A stretch of DNA of 64,000 nt from Flaccisagitta enflata. Its lineage: Eukaryota > Chaetognatha > Sagittoidea > Aphragmophora. Position 1 is the first letter of the stretch. Each line of letters starts with the position of its first letter. Location: positions 22,072,001-22,136,000 of the forward strand of contig OZ231128.1 of NCBI GenBank assembly GCA_965153355.1, given 5' to 3'. Shown piece after piece: positions 1 through 11,719 of the stretch. A program made the position numbers and the translations under genes. Below the pieces are notes generated by a model that made no database searches, was not told the origin of the DNA, and saw only the letters and a list, made by a program, of their open reading frames with translations.

Positions 1-47
1 GTCCGTCCGTCCGTAACACTTTGCTTTTTTTTGTCGTTTTACGTCAT

Positions 48-540
48 TTTAGGGTATTTTACATCATTTTAAGTCATTTTAAGTCATTCTAAGTCATTTC
101 CAGTCATTTTCAGTTAATTTTAGTCACTTAAGTCATTTTGTCATTTTTTGTCATTTTTGTCATTTTATATTATTATAAGTCATTTTAAGTCATTCTTAGT
201 CATTCTAAGTTATTCTAAGTCATTCTAAGTCATTACAAGTCATTCTAAGTCATTACAAGTCATTCTAAGTCATTCTAAGTCATTCTAAGTCCCTCTAAGT
301 TATTTTTTGGCTTTTGTAGTTTTTAGTAACACTTTGCTTTTTTGCGTCGTTTTTGGTCAATTTTGGTCGTCTGGAGTCATTTTGAGTCATTTTTTTGTTG
401 TTTTTGGTCATTTTTGGTTGCGTTTAGTTATTTTTGGTTGCTTTTAGTCATTTTTGGTCATTTTTGATCATTCATGTCACTTTGTACATTTAAACCATTT
501 TAAGTCATTTTGGAACATTTCAGGTCATTTTTGGTCATTT
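48..540. repeat. AAGTCATTYT minisatellite, degenerate
   Basis: Tandem units of about 10 bp (AAGTCATTTT / AAGTCATTCT) are most regular at 170-300 and drift into GGTCATTTTT units downstream. A (GTCC)n remnant followed by GTAACACTTTGC lies at 1-24, and the GTAACACTTTGC string recurs near 326. No gene is seen. Confidence 0.85.
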
Positions 541-569
541 AACATGGTTTTTTGGTTTTTTGGTTTTTT

Positions 570-608
<39 letters not shown>

Positions 609-750
609 GGTTTTTGGGTTTTTGGTTTTTTTGTTATTTTATATTTTTTTTAAATTTTTTTGTTTTTTTATTTTTTGGTCATTTATGTTTTTTGGTATGT
701 TATGGTCATTTATGTTTTTTGGTATGTTTTTGTCATATATGTCATGTCAA
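541..750. repeat. T-rich low-complexity stretch
   Basis: Poly-T run of about 34 bp around 574-607 followed by TTTTTTGG units. Phe-rich reading frames here are by-products of base composition and are not called as genes. Confidence 0.8.
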
Positions 751-1320
751 GTCTGCTGGTTTCAAGTTGGCTGATTAAGGTCTCCTGGTTTAAGTCTGCT
801 GGTCAAGTCTGCTGGTTTAAGTCTGCTGGTTTAAGTCTGCTGGTTTAAGTCTGCTGGTTTAAGTCTGCTGGTTTAAGTCTGCTGGTTTAGGTCTGCTGGT
901 CTAAGTCTTCTGGTTTGAGTCTGCTGGTTTGAGTCTGCTGGTTTGAGTCTGCTGGTTTGAGTCTGCTGGTTTGAGTCTGCTGGTTTGAGTCTGCTGGTTG
1001 AAGTATGCTGGTTTAAGTATGCTGGTTTAAGTATGCTGGTTTAAGTCTGCTGGTTTGGGTCTGGTTTGAGTCTGGTTTGAGTCTGGTTCATGTCTGGTTT
1101 AAGGCTGGTTTAAGTCTGGTTTATGTCTGGTTTATGTCTGGTTTATGTCTGGTTTATGTCTGGTTTATGTCTGGTTTATGTCTGGTTTATGTCTGGTTTT
1201 GGTCTGGTTTACATCTGGTTTTGGTCTGGTTTAGGTCTGGTTTAATTCTGGTTTGAGTGTGGTTTGAGTCTGGTTTTAGTCTGGTTTGAGTCTGGTTTGG
1301 GTCTGGTTTAAGTCTGATTT
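751..1320. repeat. GTCTGCTGGTTTAA minisatellite grading into GTCTGGTTTAT
   Basis: About 20 units of 15 bp (GTCTGCTGGTTTAAG) change near 1060 into units of 11-12 bp (GTCTGGTTTATG). The shorter unit is the longer one minus a CTG step, so the array seems to have evolved by slippage in two phases. Confidence 0.9.
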
Positions 1321-1402
1321 TCGATAAAAAGATAGAATAAGGAGTCAGGTCAGTTCAGTTATTTTTGTCCTGCACGCGACTTATAAGTGTTGGCCTTGTT
1401 CT

Positions 1403-2385
1403 TAAACATTAAGCTTTTTTTCTTTTGCCATTCGATGGACAACTACTTGAGGGACATTCCCCTTCATTTTCATGTTATTGGGTTGATCCTAAGCAGAGAA
1501 ATAAAAATGTTCTTGGAGCGTATCAATTCGCGCACACCCCCAAATTTGTTCCTAACGCATACCTAACGCTTAAGATATGCCACTATGGCGTGGAAATGAC
1601 ACATTTTACATGAAATCTGACCACACCACGTGAAAGAGCGTGAAATTTTAAGTCTACACTGAAAATTTGAGGCCTTATCTCCCAGGCGTTCAGTCACAAT
1701 GAAATTTTACATTTCGTCAGTCCTGAAGTGTGAACAGAATTGATACGCTCGTTGGACGATCTTCGTAGTTATTTTCTTCTTAGCGGAAGTCAAGTTTCGC
1801 TACACCCATGATTTTTTGCGGGAAAACAGACTTTACCAAGAAAGATCAGGCCAAAAAAGTTGGTCTTCTGAAGATGAGTCCAACCGGCCCAACCAGCCCA
1901 ACCAACCTACCAGAAGAAAAAACAAAAAAGTGGCATAACTTTTGAATGAGTTGGCCGATTTGGCTGAAATTTTGCATGAAAGTTGTTGAAGAGTATCTAC
2001 ATTACTAGTAGGAAGAAGAGCTTGGCCGAACAAATTTATACAGCGCTGCCCAACCAACCAAAAATGGTGCTTATAGAGATTTTTTGAAAATTTCGATTTT
2101 TGTTATGAAACATCCACATACTATTGCGTTTAAACATAATTTAGGTAAAAAATATTCTCATATTGATTTTTTGCTACAATATGCTTAATTTTGTATTTTT
2201 TTGTGTACAAAATCTGTCTAATTAGGCTTAATTTGCATGAAAAATGAGCTCAGTTAACAAAATTCTTCTATGGATTCGTATATGTAACTTCATAAGCTAT
2301 ACAGTAATGTATAGTTTTGTTGAATTTGAATCATCAAAAAAATGGCTAGTTCTACCCCTGCTCACTTGCCGTTTCTTGACAATTG
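1403..2385 (+). repeat. Dispersed repeat R1, copy 1
   Basis: Closely similar to 54,563-55,625 over almost the whole length. This copy lacks about 70 bp present in copy 2 (around 54,955-55,030). Both copies keep a 62-codon frame beginning near the ATTCGATGGACAAC string, but I recognise no family and would not call a gene on that. Copy 1 is interrupted at CTTGACA by the foldback element that follows. Confidence 0.8.
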
Positions 2386-2387
2386 CC

Positions 2388-2662
2388 ATGGCTCAAGCAA
2401 TTTTCTCACTTCCAGTGGTGGTTGATACCTTAAGTGGATACAATTGGCGCCATCATGGCAATTTTTGAATTTCCATCTAGAACACCCCTAGATTTAGATA
2501 AATTACTTAAATTTGCCCCTTAAAAAATAAACACTCTTTTTCACCAATTTTTAAAATTTAGGGGTGTTCCAGGTGGAAATTGAAAAAACGCCACGGTGGC
2601 GCCAATTGTATTCATCTAAAGAGTCAACTGCCACTGGAAGTGTGAAAATTGTTTGAGCCATG
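2388..2662. mobile_element. Foldback element, arms about 105 bp
   Basis: The left arm starts CATGGCTCAAGCAATTTTC and the right arm ends GAAAATTGTTTGAGCCATG. The arms are inverted copies through CCACTGGAAGT, CAATTGGCGCCA and GGGGTGTTC, around an AT-rich centre with AAATTTAGGGG. It sits where repeat R1 copy 1 diverges from copy 2, so it is probably a later insertion. Confidence 0.8.
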
Positions 2663-2727
2663 TAAGCTGTAGGGGGGGCTGCTAAACGTTTGGGTCCCTC
2701 CTCACCTCTTATTAGGGTCCTGTCTGT

Positions 2728-2803
<76 letters not shown>

Positions 2804-2815
2804 ACAACAATAAAC

Positions 2816-2900
<85 letters not shown>

Positions 2901-2901
2901 C
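2728..2901. repeat. (ACA)n microsatellite
   Basis: About 57 ACA/CAA triplets with one interruption (CAAACAACAATAAACA) near 2800. It encodes poly-Q, poly-T or poly-N depending on frame; no supporting gene structure is seen around it. Confidence 0.95.
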
Positions 2902-3429
2902 TACAACCACTATCATATATACGATGCATTGCCTAATGAAGGCTGTAATTTTTTCATCATTGTTTTTTTGTGAAAATAAAATCGGTGGAAATTTTCCATG
3001 TAACTGCTAATTTCTTGTCGTTCATTTTTTTCCCTTTATTTGTAGGAAATTCCTTTATTTACTGGAGTCAAGACCTCGGAAGAAGTCCCCGGGAATCCCG
3101 CCATTCATACAGCGAACTATACTCGCGTTTCTTGCCCGATTTATCGCACTTCCACTTCCCCTTCCGCTTCCGCTCCCCCTTCCGCTTCCGCTTCCACAAC
3201 AGCGATGACAAACTCTGATCCCGAGATCACTCTCATTCTTCCCACAGCCATGAATGAATCTGAATTTTATTTACATGGCGTCTGTTTCCTCATAAAAGAT
3301 ATCTAACTTTGTTTACGATACGATGTAAGTCTATCGATTCTGAATGAACACTATATTGATGTATTAATCTGTACACTGACTAAACATTTGTTACCAATTT
3401 GCATTAATGTTTTTGCTGAACCATACAGA
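2902..3429. other. No gene recognised
   Basis: Unique-looking sequence with a short TTCCGC/TTCCCC pyrimidine run at 3147-3198. Nothing codes convincingly. Confidence 0.6.
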
Positions 3430-3513
3430 CACAAACACAGACACACACACAGACACACACAGACACACACAGACACACACACAGACACACACACACACAC
3501 AGACACACACACA

Positions 3514-3606
<93 letters not shown>
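3430..3606. repeat. (CA)n microsatellite with CAGA variants
   Basis: Imperfect CACAGA steps on the left become pure CA over about 90 bp on the right. Confidence 0.95.
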
Positions 3607-3609
<3 letters not shown>

Positions 3610-3959
3610 CTTGTGTTTCATTGTCCTACTTTGCCGAGATTATATTGATGTATGAACCCCCAGAAACTTCTGACTGATAAGAATGTGACAGGTCCACAGG
3701 ATCTCGGATGAGCAGAAGCTTATATTTTAAATATGAAGAACAGTAACATGATAGTCGAGGCCCAGATAACAGCCCCCTAAAGATAGAGGAGGAATTACCT
3801 CATTGTTGGCTCACTGATGCCTTTTCTTTTGGAGAAATGAGTTATGAAGGGGGGTGAGCTAAAGAAAATGTGGCATATCATAGGAAAATGCCGACTTGTG
3901 ACCAATTTCCATGATTCGTGATTCAGATATGCTTAATGGGATAAAAGTACCATCCAACA

Positions 3960-4995
3960 GGTCGCCCAAGGTTAATATGTAGTCAGCGATACCCGTTGCC
4001 CTGCTTTGCATGATTGTGAATTTCAGAAAGAGGAAGCAGGGCAGCGGCCTCGAAGGGGACAAAGTCCTGTAGAACACATGGGGACTTTCATTCATCCGTT
4101 CGTCCATCCGTCCATTTGTCTATCTGTCTGTCTGCCCCCAGGCCCTATCAGGCCAAAAATCTGCCCTCTCAGGCCTGACATCTACCCTCTCAGGCCTAAA
4201 ATCTGCCCTCCCAGGCCTTGAATCTGTGAGGGCAGATTTCAAGCCTGAGAGGGTAGATTTCAGGCCTGAGAGGGCAGATCTTATGCCTAAGAGGACAGAT
4301 TTTAGGCCTAAGAGGGCAGATTTTAGGCCTAAGAGGTCAGATTTCAGGCGAGAGAGGGCAGATTCCAGGCCTGAGAAAGCCTGGGGGGATGGACGAACGG
4401 ACGAACGAACGGACGAACGAAAGTCCCCATGTGTTCTACAGGACTTTGTCGCCTTTGGGGTAATATCTTCCAGAAATCACAAAATGTGAGTTAGTCTGCT
4501 TCCCACCATCCTCTAGACTAATATGAGGGTAGGAAATCCAATGGTGAAGTCAAAAAGGGTCTAGGACATAGATTTATGAGTGATACCTGGATTTGTAGGA
4601 GAATCTAAGCCCCACACATTTTTGCCATTTTTGGCCATTTTTGGCGATTTTTGGCTTTTCTGAATGAGTAAAAATGCAGTCCCAGGCTTTGTTTGCATTC
4701 CCCTTTGTCTTTTGTCTGTAGCTCATCAAGGAGGCAAGCCCTCTACAGCTTTGTTGAGGAATTTTGAATGCCAGTTTGAGCCACAAAAGACCAAAATCTG
4801 AAAAAATGCTATTATGCACAGTCAGGTTGGAGTATCACTCATAAATCTATGTCCTAGACCATTTTTGACCTCACTATCAGATTCCCAACCCTCAAGTTAG
4901 TCTAGAGGCTGGTGGAAAGCAGACCAACTCAATTATTTCTTATTTTCCTCTTTTTCTGAAAGATATTACCCTTCGGGGCCGCTGCCCAAAAAGGC
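3960..4995. mobile_element. Nested foldback with inverted minisatellite core
   Basis: An inner foldback is bounded by GACAAAGTCCTGTAGAACAC (near 4060) and its complement GTGTTCTACAGGACTTTGTC (4430-4449). Between them lie inverted tetranucleotide arrays (TCCG / CGGA) and an inverted 20-24 bp minisatellite (CTCTCAGGCCT versus AGGCCTGAGAG). A second inverted pair covers about 4490-4590 and 4830-4925 and contains GTCTAGGACATAGATTTATG. The outer ends carry the GCAGCGGCC / GGCCGCTGC hairpin motif. The same plan recurs at 47,930-48,555 and 55,655-56,210. Confidence 0.75.
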
Positions 4996-5610
4996 AGTGT
5001 TCACTTGTTTTTTTTTAATGATTTTTTAATGGATTGATAGAAAACCTTGGAAATGGTCTAGTTTGAAAGATATTTGATAGTAGAATGTAGAAATTAAGAA
5101 ATGGGGGATGGGAGCCCCTGAGGGGCCCTCTAGGGAGCCCTGAAGGAGCCAGAATGACGGAAATTACTGAAAATGGTTGTCATTGGAGGAGTAAATTTGT
5201 TTTCAAGAAATTGTTTTGTGGTCTGGGAGAACAGTAACAAAGATTAGAATCCTAGCCTCAGAAACCAGTATCCCAGCTTCCAGCAACTAGATTCTGGCCA
5301 AGCAGATTAATAAGGAGAGGGATGTACTGATACCCCATTCGTCAATTGACATTGCTTTCTCTCTCTCACTCACAACTTGAATCAAAAACTACTGAAAAAG
5401 GACACACATTTCTGTTGACAAAACCCTGCCTTTGAAAGAGGAAAAATATCAAACAATTTCGTGTTTCTGGTGTATTGCGTGTTAATAATGAAATGATTTG
5501 GCCAATATCCAGTAATTCATGTTTCCGCTGTTTTTGTCTCTGGCTTTGTCTCGAGCTGGCAAAACTTTGTCTTTGAGCGCGTTTCCATTTGCATCACAAA
5601 AAGTCATTCC
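4996..5610. other. No gene recognised
   Basis: No repeat unit, conserved motif or open frame of note. Confidence 0.5.
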
Positions 5611-5690
5611 CTCGTACTTTTAGTCGTCTGCTACGCGACTCTACACCCCGCTATGTCGGTTGGTCGGTCGGTTGGTCGGTCGGTAGGTTG
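5610..5690 (+). repeat. Stem-loop plus (GGTC)n element end
   Basis: TTTTAG is followed by a stem-loop (AGTCG 5622-5626 pairing with CGACT 5636-5640), then TCTA, GCTATGTC and a GGTC/GGTT array. It belongs to the stem-loop family also seen at 6374, 8754, 9435, 11151, 30730 and 58887. The following bases to about 6,240 show no gene. Confidence 0.7.
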
Positions 5691-6240
5691 GTCCCCTTCT
5701 TACTTTTTTGGCGTTTTTGAGCTATTTTTAGCATACGGCTCCTGGCCAGATGCCCTAGTGACCTTATCCAGCACTGCTCGTGCCCACCCGCATGTGACTA
5801 GGGTAGCCGTGTATCCGGCCTTGTTCTCTTGGACCTCCGTTGAACAGTTTCTCTGTCAGCCATGAGTCTAGAGCGCAGGCTGATACGATTTTCAATGCTA
5901 CCCTCATGACCATTAGTCATTCTGAAAGAAAGGAAAAATAACTTCTGTTATCTCCGATGATTCATAATTGTCAGTGCAATAACTCTTTAGTCTTGGCCGA
6001 CAGGCTTTGTCTCCATTTATAGGCCCTTGCGCGAGAAACTGTCAGATTGATCCGTCTCTCACTCCGTTCATCAATCACTACCCATACATTTCATTTAATT
6101 ACTTCTAATTGGAACACAACTAACAGACAGTGACATTCGTTCAGTAACAAGGCCGGATTCATGACTACTAGCCTGTACCTAAATGACAAAAAGAAATGAA
6201 ATTAGAATTAAAATTCTACGAGCAGATCATGTTGTGGGAC

Positions 6241-6400
6241 TATCATTGACTACCCAAGTTGCGCGCGGGTGGTTAGGGGCATCCATGAAGAACACCCGTA
6301 ATCGCTGAAAAAAGCCGTGATACCGACGGATGGATGGACACACCAACAGACCGACAGATAAAGCGGGCTATAGATTCGCGAGGTCGCGATTGAAAATCTT
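6241..6400 (-). repeat. Stem-loop plus tetranucleotide element
   Basis: Minus-strand member of the stem-loop family. TCGCGA half-stems lie at about 6375-6390, followed on the minus strand by TCTATA and a short CGGT/CCAT array. The left flank has GGTGGTTAGGGGCAT, which is also present next to the polB insertion (near 30,500). Confidence 0.6.
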
Positions 6401-7142
6401 TCACTTAACAAACGTCACTTTTTTTACAACCATTTTGTGTCATGTTTCGCTTTTGCTTTCAAAAAGCTGGCATCGTCATGACAATTTTTTTTCACTCTTG
6501 GAATGGAAACCAGAACTTCGTTCACGCTGCAGGAATTCCAATCAAAATCTACTCTTAGATAAACAGACTGACTACGTGACCATGGATTACCATAACGACC
6601 ATAGATTTATTTACTATCTATGTGGTTGTTCGAAATTTCCGAACAAGTCGAAGATAATGCAGCTTAGTGTATTAGTGTATAACATGTGCAACAAAAATAG
6701 AAAAATATGGTTCAAAAGATAGCTTGTGGATCTGTTTGCAGTTTGTTGCTTGCTTTTTTAAAAAGTTTGTACCAGCACCGGTTTTTTACGAAATTCCTGA
6801 TTATTTTATTGTGACTTATGCTTATATCAGAATATTCACGCATCCATTGGCTCCTTCGTGAGATTATTCACTATGAGGAAACGGAAAAATACAGCCCAAT
6901 CACATGAAATGACGCCCGTTTCTCTCTTCTCGATATCTGATTACTCAATAATCATACGGTTTTCAAGAATGCGGGTTATGCATGGTGTACACTGTACAAA
7001 CAAATACACCTCTTGTTTTGAATTATTTCTAACTTGAACAACCCTTTACCCCCTCCTCCCCCCCCCCCAAGAATCCATGGCCTTCTGAACCACAATCGTA
7101 ACAAGAGAAAAATGTTGACTAGCATGGACGCGTCATTCATCT
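6401..7142. other. No gene recognised
   Basis: A frame of about 130 codons runs through 6330-6722 but begins inside the tetranucleotide array and matches nothing I know, so it is not called. Confidence 0.45.
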
Positions 7143-7149
7143 ATATAAA
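7143..7149 (+). promoter_or_regulatory. TATA box
   Basis: TATATAA lies about 50 bp upstream of the start codon of the signal-peptide exon at 7198, leaving room for a transcription start near 7172. The assignment rests on the downstream exon being real. Confidence 0.5.
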
Positions 7150-7197
7150 TCGAGGCAGACTTTTTCTCCAACAGTATGTGCGCTGTACCGTTTGGAA

Positions 7198-7291
7198 ATG
7201 AACACTTTTTCAAACAAGGGGTTAGTGTGGGCTTTGTTTCTTATCGCCAATTTCACTCATGTGTGCAACGGCAACAAAATACTCCAACCAG
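7198..7291 (+). CDS. First exon of a putative secreted or membrane protein
   Basis: I do not recognise the gene. The 31-codon exon starts at ATG 7198 and has a polar N-terminus, a hydrophobic core (LVWALFLIANF) and a plausible signal-peptidase region (HVCNG), then KILQPG before a consensus donor CAG|GTATGAG, phase 1. A TATA box precedes it at a suitable distance. No second exon could be placed: the following 10 kb is dominated by MITEs, minisatellites and the segmental duplication, so the intron may be long and repeat-invaded, or the gene may be broken. An in-frame read-through of the donor soon meets a stop, which supports splicing. Confidence 0.45.
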
Positions 7292-7375
7292 GTATGAGCT
7301 ACTATCTTACCATCTCAACCAAATATATATCTGCTTTGTTGTTTGATGGAGGAAGATGAAAAGAAACAAGGCCAA

Positions 7376-7790
7376 GTACTACTCGACTCAATAAAAAAGC
7401 CGCACTTTTAAATGACAAATTGTCATACTAAATTTCAAAAAAACTAATCAAAATCTTAGACCATTAGAAAGCTCTTGAAAAGATCTTTCATTTGGCGCCA
7501 ATCTGGTATTGCTATCTTTTTTCGTTTAGAAATGGCATTAGTTTGAGTAAAAATATTGCCTATTTCAGTTTTGCAATCCCTATAAAAAAGTGCATTTTAC
7601 CAAAATAGTGCTTTTCTTTGCAGAGCTCTAGCTCCTAAACCGTTTGAGATACAGATCTGGGATTGGTCTAGAATGAAAAAAAATTCAAAAATCTTTCAAA
7701 CCATTTTAACAAAAAAATTTTCAAATAATTTTTTTTTCTTATACATCAACTTAAAATAGGGTGCGGCTTTTTTTTTTAGTCGAGTAGTAC
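7376..7790. mobile_element. MITE-like TIR element
   Basis: The ends are inverted copies: GTACTACTCGACT followed by AAAAAGCCGCAC at the left, and GTGCGGC, a T-tract and AGTCGAGTAGTAC at the right. There is no coding capacity. Its interior shares GAAAGCTCTTGAAAGATCTTT with the element at 8,771-9,336, so the two are related. Confidence 0.8.
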
Positions 7791-7829
7791 CAGTGGCAAA
7801 ATAAACAAGGTCAACAAACCTTAGTCGCG

Positions 7830-8690
7830 TGGTAATAAAGGTAATATAGGTAATAAAGGTAATAAAGGTAACACCCTGTGCAGGAAATTTGGCACAAACA
7901 TATTGACATAAAAACGATATTTCTAGATGGCCCAGTGAGTTGAAATTTGAAACATAACCTCCTGACTAGCTCTACTGGACGTAAGAATGCGCCGTTGATC
8001 AGTCATGCGACCACTCTCTGCCATAGAAAGCTTCAAACTAGAAATGCGGTGTTAGATTTTGATGTGTTTTTACCGGCAAAATTTGATGAAGGGAAACACT
8101 TATACTTGAGGCCATTTTAGAACTACTGGGGTGATCTGAAGCAAGCAGTGTATGCAGGGGGTTACTAAGTTGAGTCCCACAATGATGTGCAGCACCGGAT
8201 CCACGCCAAAATCTGCAAAATCGACTGACAAGTTATCATCTATCTTTTTGCTTGTTCAATGACAAAATCGTCAAATCTGCGACTTATAGACCCTATTTGA
8301 CATTCAAATAAATTGATATTTACTGCTTTTTGACTCTTACGTATTTATAATAACAATGTTTTTGCATTCCAGCCATATTTTGGACAGATTTTATCTATTT
8401 TGAACAGTTATCAATTGTTTTATTGGACTTGTGCCAAATTTCCTGCTCAGGGTGTTAATAAGGTAATGAATTAGAATAAAGTACTTAAATTACCTTTAAG
8501 TACCCTAATGTACCTAATGTACCCTAAAGTACCCTAAAATACCCTAAAATACTTAAAGTACCCCATAGTACCTTTAATACCTATAGTACCCTTAAGTACC
8601 CTAAAGTACCCTAAAGTACCCTAAAGCACCTTTAAGTACTCTAAAGTACCCTTAAGTACCTTTAAAATGAAGACAAAAGCTATATTTCAA
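7830..8690. repeat. GGTAATAAA and CTAAAGTACC minisatellites, spacer between
   Basis: Short GGTAATAAA units lie at 7838-7872. A 10-11 bp CTAAAGTACC / CTTAAGTACC array lies at 8,485-8,670. No gene was recognised in the spacer between them. Confidence 0.75.
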
Positions 8691-8699
8691 AAATGTGAC

Positions 8700-8771
8700 G
8701 GACCAACCGACCAACAGACCGACCGACCGACCGACCGACATAGCGACTTCTAGAGTCGCGTTCACGCGACT
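8700..8771 (-). repeat. Stem-loop plus (CGGT)n element end
   Basis: Read on the minus strand: TTTTAG, AGTCGCG (8765-8771), loop, CGCGACT (8754-8760), TCTAGAAGTCGCTATGTC, then a CGGT array. The stem is perfect over 7 bp. Confidence 0.75.
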
Positions 8772-9336
8772 AAAAAAGAGACAAAATGTTTTTCAATGTT
8801 TTGCATTCATCAAATGAAAAAAAAACAAAGCAAAATTCATGACCGTTTGAAAGCTCTTTGAAAGATCTTTGAAATGAGACCATGCTGGTTGTCGTAGCTT
8901 TGTTTCTTTAGAAATGACATAAGAATAAAGAATAGCTGGTCAAGAGTGTAAAGGCCACATTGAAAAAGCTGTATCCTTTTGTTAGTTCATAAAGAAATAG
9001 AGAAAAAATCTATTTGAACTTGTTTTTAACTTTTTTTTCAAAGATTTTTGAAATTTCTTTCATTTAAGACCAATCCCAAATTTGTAACTCCGTTTCAGTG
9101 TCAGAGCTTGTAAAAATGAATAACTTTTCAAAACCTTTTTAATTCAGTTGGATCCTAAAACTGAATTCTTGTGCCAACTAAATTCTTGTGCCATTTTTTA
9201 ACAAAGCTAGAATAACCAGTAACGTCTCATTTGAAAGATCTTTCGCAGATCTTTCAAACAGTCACTGATTTTTTATAGTTTAATTATTCAGTTCGGCACA
9301 AATTAGCTAAACAAGTTGTCTCTTTTTTTATTTTGC
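8771..9336. mobile_element. MITE-like TIR element
   Basis: TIRs are TAAAAAAGAGACAA at the left and TTGTCTCTTTTTTTA at the right. Internally, GAAAGATCTTT motifs occur in both orientations. It lies between two stem-loop elements, so nesting is likely. Confidence 0.7.
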
Positions 9337-9389
9337 CACTGTTAGCCAATAAGATGCGACGTGTGGATCGTCGGACGAATTCGTTACCC

Positions 9390-9452
9390 GACCGACCAAC
9401 CAACTTACCAACCAACGGACACAGCTAGTTATAGAGGTGCTTTGTCGCACCT
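9390..9452 (-). repeat. Stem-loop plus (TTGG)n element end
   Basis: On the minus strand: TTTTTTTAGGTGC, loop, GCACCTCTATAACTAG, GTGTCC, then a TTGG/TTGG-rich array. Stem AGGTGC/GCACCT (9435-9452) differs in sequence from the other family members but still pairs. Confidence 0.75.
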
Positions 9453-11149
9453 AAAAAAATGAGAGACCGATAGCCAGACAGACTGTGGAACATGAGAGAG
9501 ATGTGGTTACGTTACCAACGGTGCAATCCTGGTTGCTAGGAATATAGAAAAAAAGTTATTACCCTGACTTTCCCTCTTACAATGTTTCGACGGAAAAGCT
9601 AACAACTTGAATTGTAACCTCGTTCAGGCCATAGTTAACTAAAAAAGAAAAATAGAGAGTTGTGGTTAGAATGCCCTTGTTGTTCATATTTGTCTCTGTC
9701 TAGAGGGATTCACCGATTCAACTTTTTAAGGTGGCCGGACCAAAGGGAGTACCGCGTTGCTATATCTTTTAAAATATTACTATCAAATTTTACATCATTA
9801 GAAAGCCTAGTGTTTAAGCTTTCCTGTGTTCTTCTTATTTTTTCAATACTCCTAATATTTTAGGTGTAGTGCTCAAAAGAAGAAACACAGTTCATGATTT
9901 TATGAGCAGCTCAAGCATAAAATGCGCAGAGTCTGAGAACAATACATGTTCGTGACTTTTTTCTCTTAGTGGCGGAAATCGTCGTGACCTTCTTTACCCA
10001 AACTTTGAATACTCATATCTCTTGAACGGATTGACCGATTGACTTGAATTTTTGCATGGTAACATCATTTGACCTTATCTACCTATGTGTGAAGTTTCAA
10101 GAAATTTCAGATTGTGCAACCACCCGAACCAGCCTACCTATCTAAAGATTTCAAATGCGCGTAGCCAAAAAAACATTCCATGAAATTTTCTGAAATTTTG
10201 CATGAACAACCATCCAACCCCTGGACAAATCCTGGGTAAGTTGTACAGCGATCACATAATTACTTTAGCTGTGTATCCGACCTTGTTTTTTTCAAACAAT
10301 GCAACCCCAAGCAAACCCCGAGCAACTCGGCCGCGAGCAAACTCCAAGCTTGGGTTGACTAGGGGTTCTACCCCGAGCAACCAAGGGGGTTTAATCTCAC
10401 CCATTGATAACAATTTTGTTCAAGGCCATTTTCTTCTAGGCTACAGATTCCATGGTTGAGCCTCTTACATGGAATATTTATGACAATTTCATCCTTCACA
10501 GCCATCCCGCGAATAGGATTGTGTTTTTAATCCAAGCGAGAATGTCTTTCTTGTTAAAAAAAAAAATAAATCATTTTTTCAAGCTGAATTTCTTCCCGCT
10601 AAGCTTGATTGTTACCTGCGAAACTGCGTACCGTTAATTTCAAGGGTGAAATCCCAGTGGTTTCACTTTTCTAGAATGAGCAAGGGTGAGTATGGAAATG
10701 GAGGTTAGAATGAGAACTTTGAGAGGAAAATAGGAGAGGGAAAAGAGAAGGGAATGAAATCACAGGCAGGGGGAATTTAACAGGGAGATCTTGAGGAAAA
10801 GAGAAAGGGAAAGGAAGCAAAAAGACAAAGCACCCGTATTTACAACTCTTTCCCTACGGCGAGGTACGCTTTTTTTGGTAAATGGCATTGATTCTGTCAT
10901 GGCAAGTTCTCACTTGATTACCAGATTCGTGGAAGAGACGAGACCGAAATGATCGATGCGCCGACTACGGTCATGCCTGTGCCGGAGGTAATTTTTCAAG
11001 GTTCAATCACAGTCTTGAATCCTGCAGCGGGGATTGAACTACATCATCAGCCAGGGATAATCTATATTCTATGGTCGTTTTGTTTTGGTCTGTTTTTTTC
11101 ATTCATTCATAAGTCATCACTACCGAAGAAAAGATTATACCTAGTTATT

Positions 11150-11519
11150 AGATGCGTCCACGCATCTCTATAAGAGGCTTTGTCCGTCCGTCCGTCCGTC
11201 GGTTGGTCGGTCGGTCCGTGGTGATCGAGTTGAGAAGGATGAAAATGCATAGAATCTTGGAAATATCTCAGATTATTGCATCATTCCGTTGACTGGTTCA
11301 CACTCCCAGAATAGCATTTTGCTATAAGAGTCATATATGGTGAAAACTCAAGGTCATCACACAAAATGTTACATTGTTGCATCTTTCCACAAGGATGACC
11401 TTTTCAAAATAAGTTAAACAGCTTGTTTGTCTGTCTGAGTCTGTTAATTTTGGTAATATTATTAACGAGCTAAGCAGCATGTGGACGCATCGTTGTACCC
11501 CCGGGGTACTTGTTTAATT
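11150..11519 (+). mobile_element. Stem-loop/tetranucleotide element, insertion absent from copy B
   Basis: Copy A reads CTAGTTATT, about 370 bp, then ACTTGACCAAATTTC; copy B goes from CTAGTTATT to ACTTGACC with only five bases between. The insert begins with the stem-loop GATGCG/CGCATC (11151-11166), then TCTATAAGAGGCTTTGTC and a (CCGT)n array. It ends with a second copy of the half-stem (GTGGACGCATC, about 11,483-11,493) and CCCCCGGGGTAC. It has no coding capacity. The empty site shows that the family moves or has been cleanly deleted. Confidence 0.8.
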
Positions 11520-11719
11520 ACTTGACCAAATTTCAAACACATCATTACTATGAAAGCATTTATGTAAGATATACCTAACCTCTTATCTTATAAATGTCAT
11601 CTTTTCAAGTTTTTAGTTGCATAAATTGCGACCCAAAAAGTCGCCATATTGGTCCATCTGTCCATCAGACCGCCCATTAGTTGGTCCCACTTATTGGCCC
11701 TAAAAATTATAACTATAAG

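Noticed and set aside
3404-3655. Long frames of Cys/Val or Thr/His on both strands
   Set aside because: Products of the (CA)n array; no start context, splice sites or conserved segment.
6330-6722. 130-codon plus-strand frame
   Set aside because: Starts inside a tetranucleotide array, matches nothing, and shows no conserved copy.
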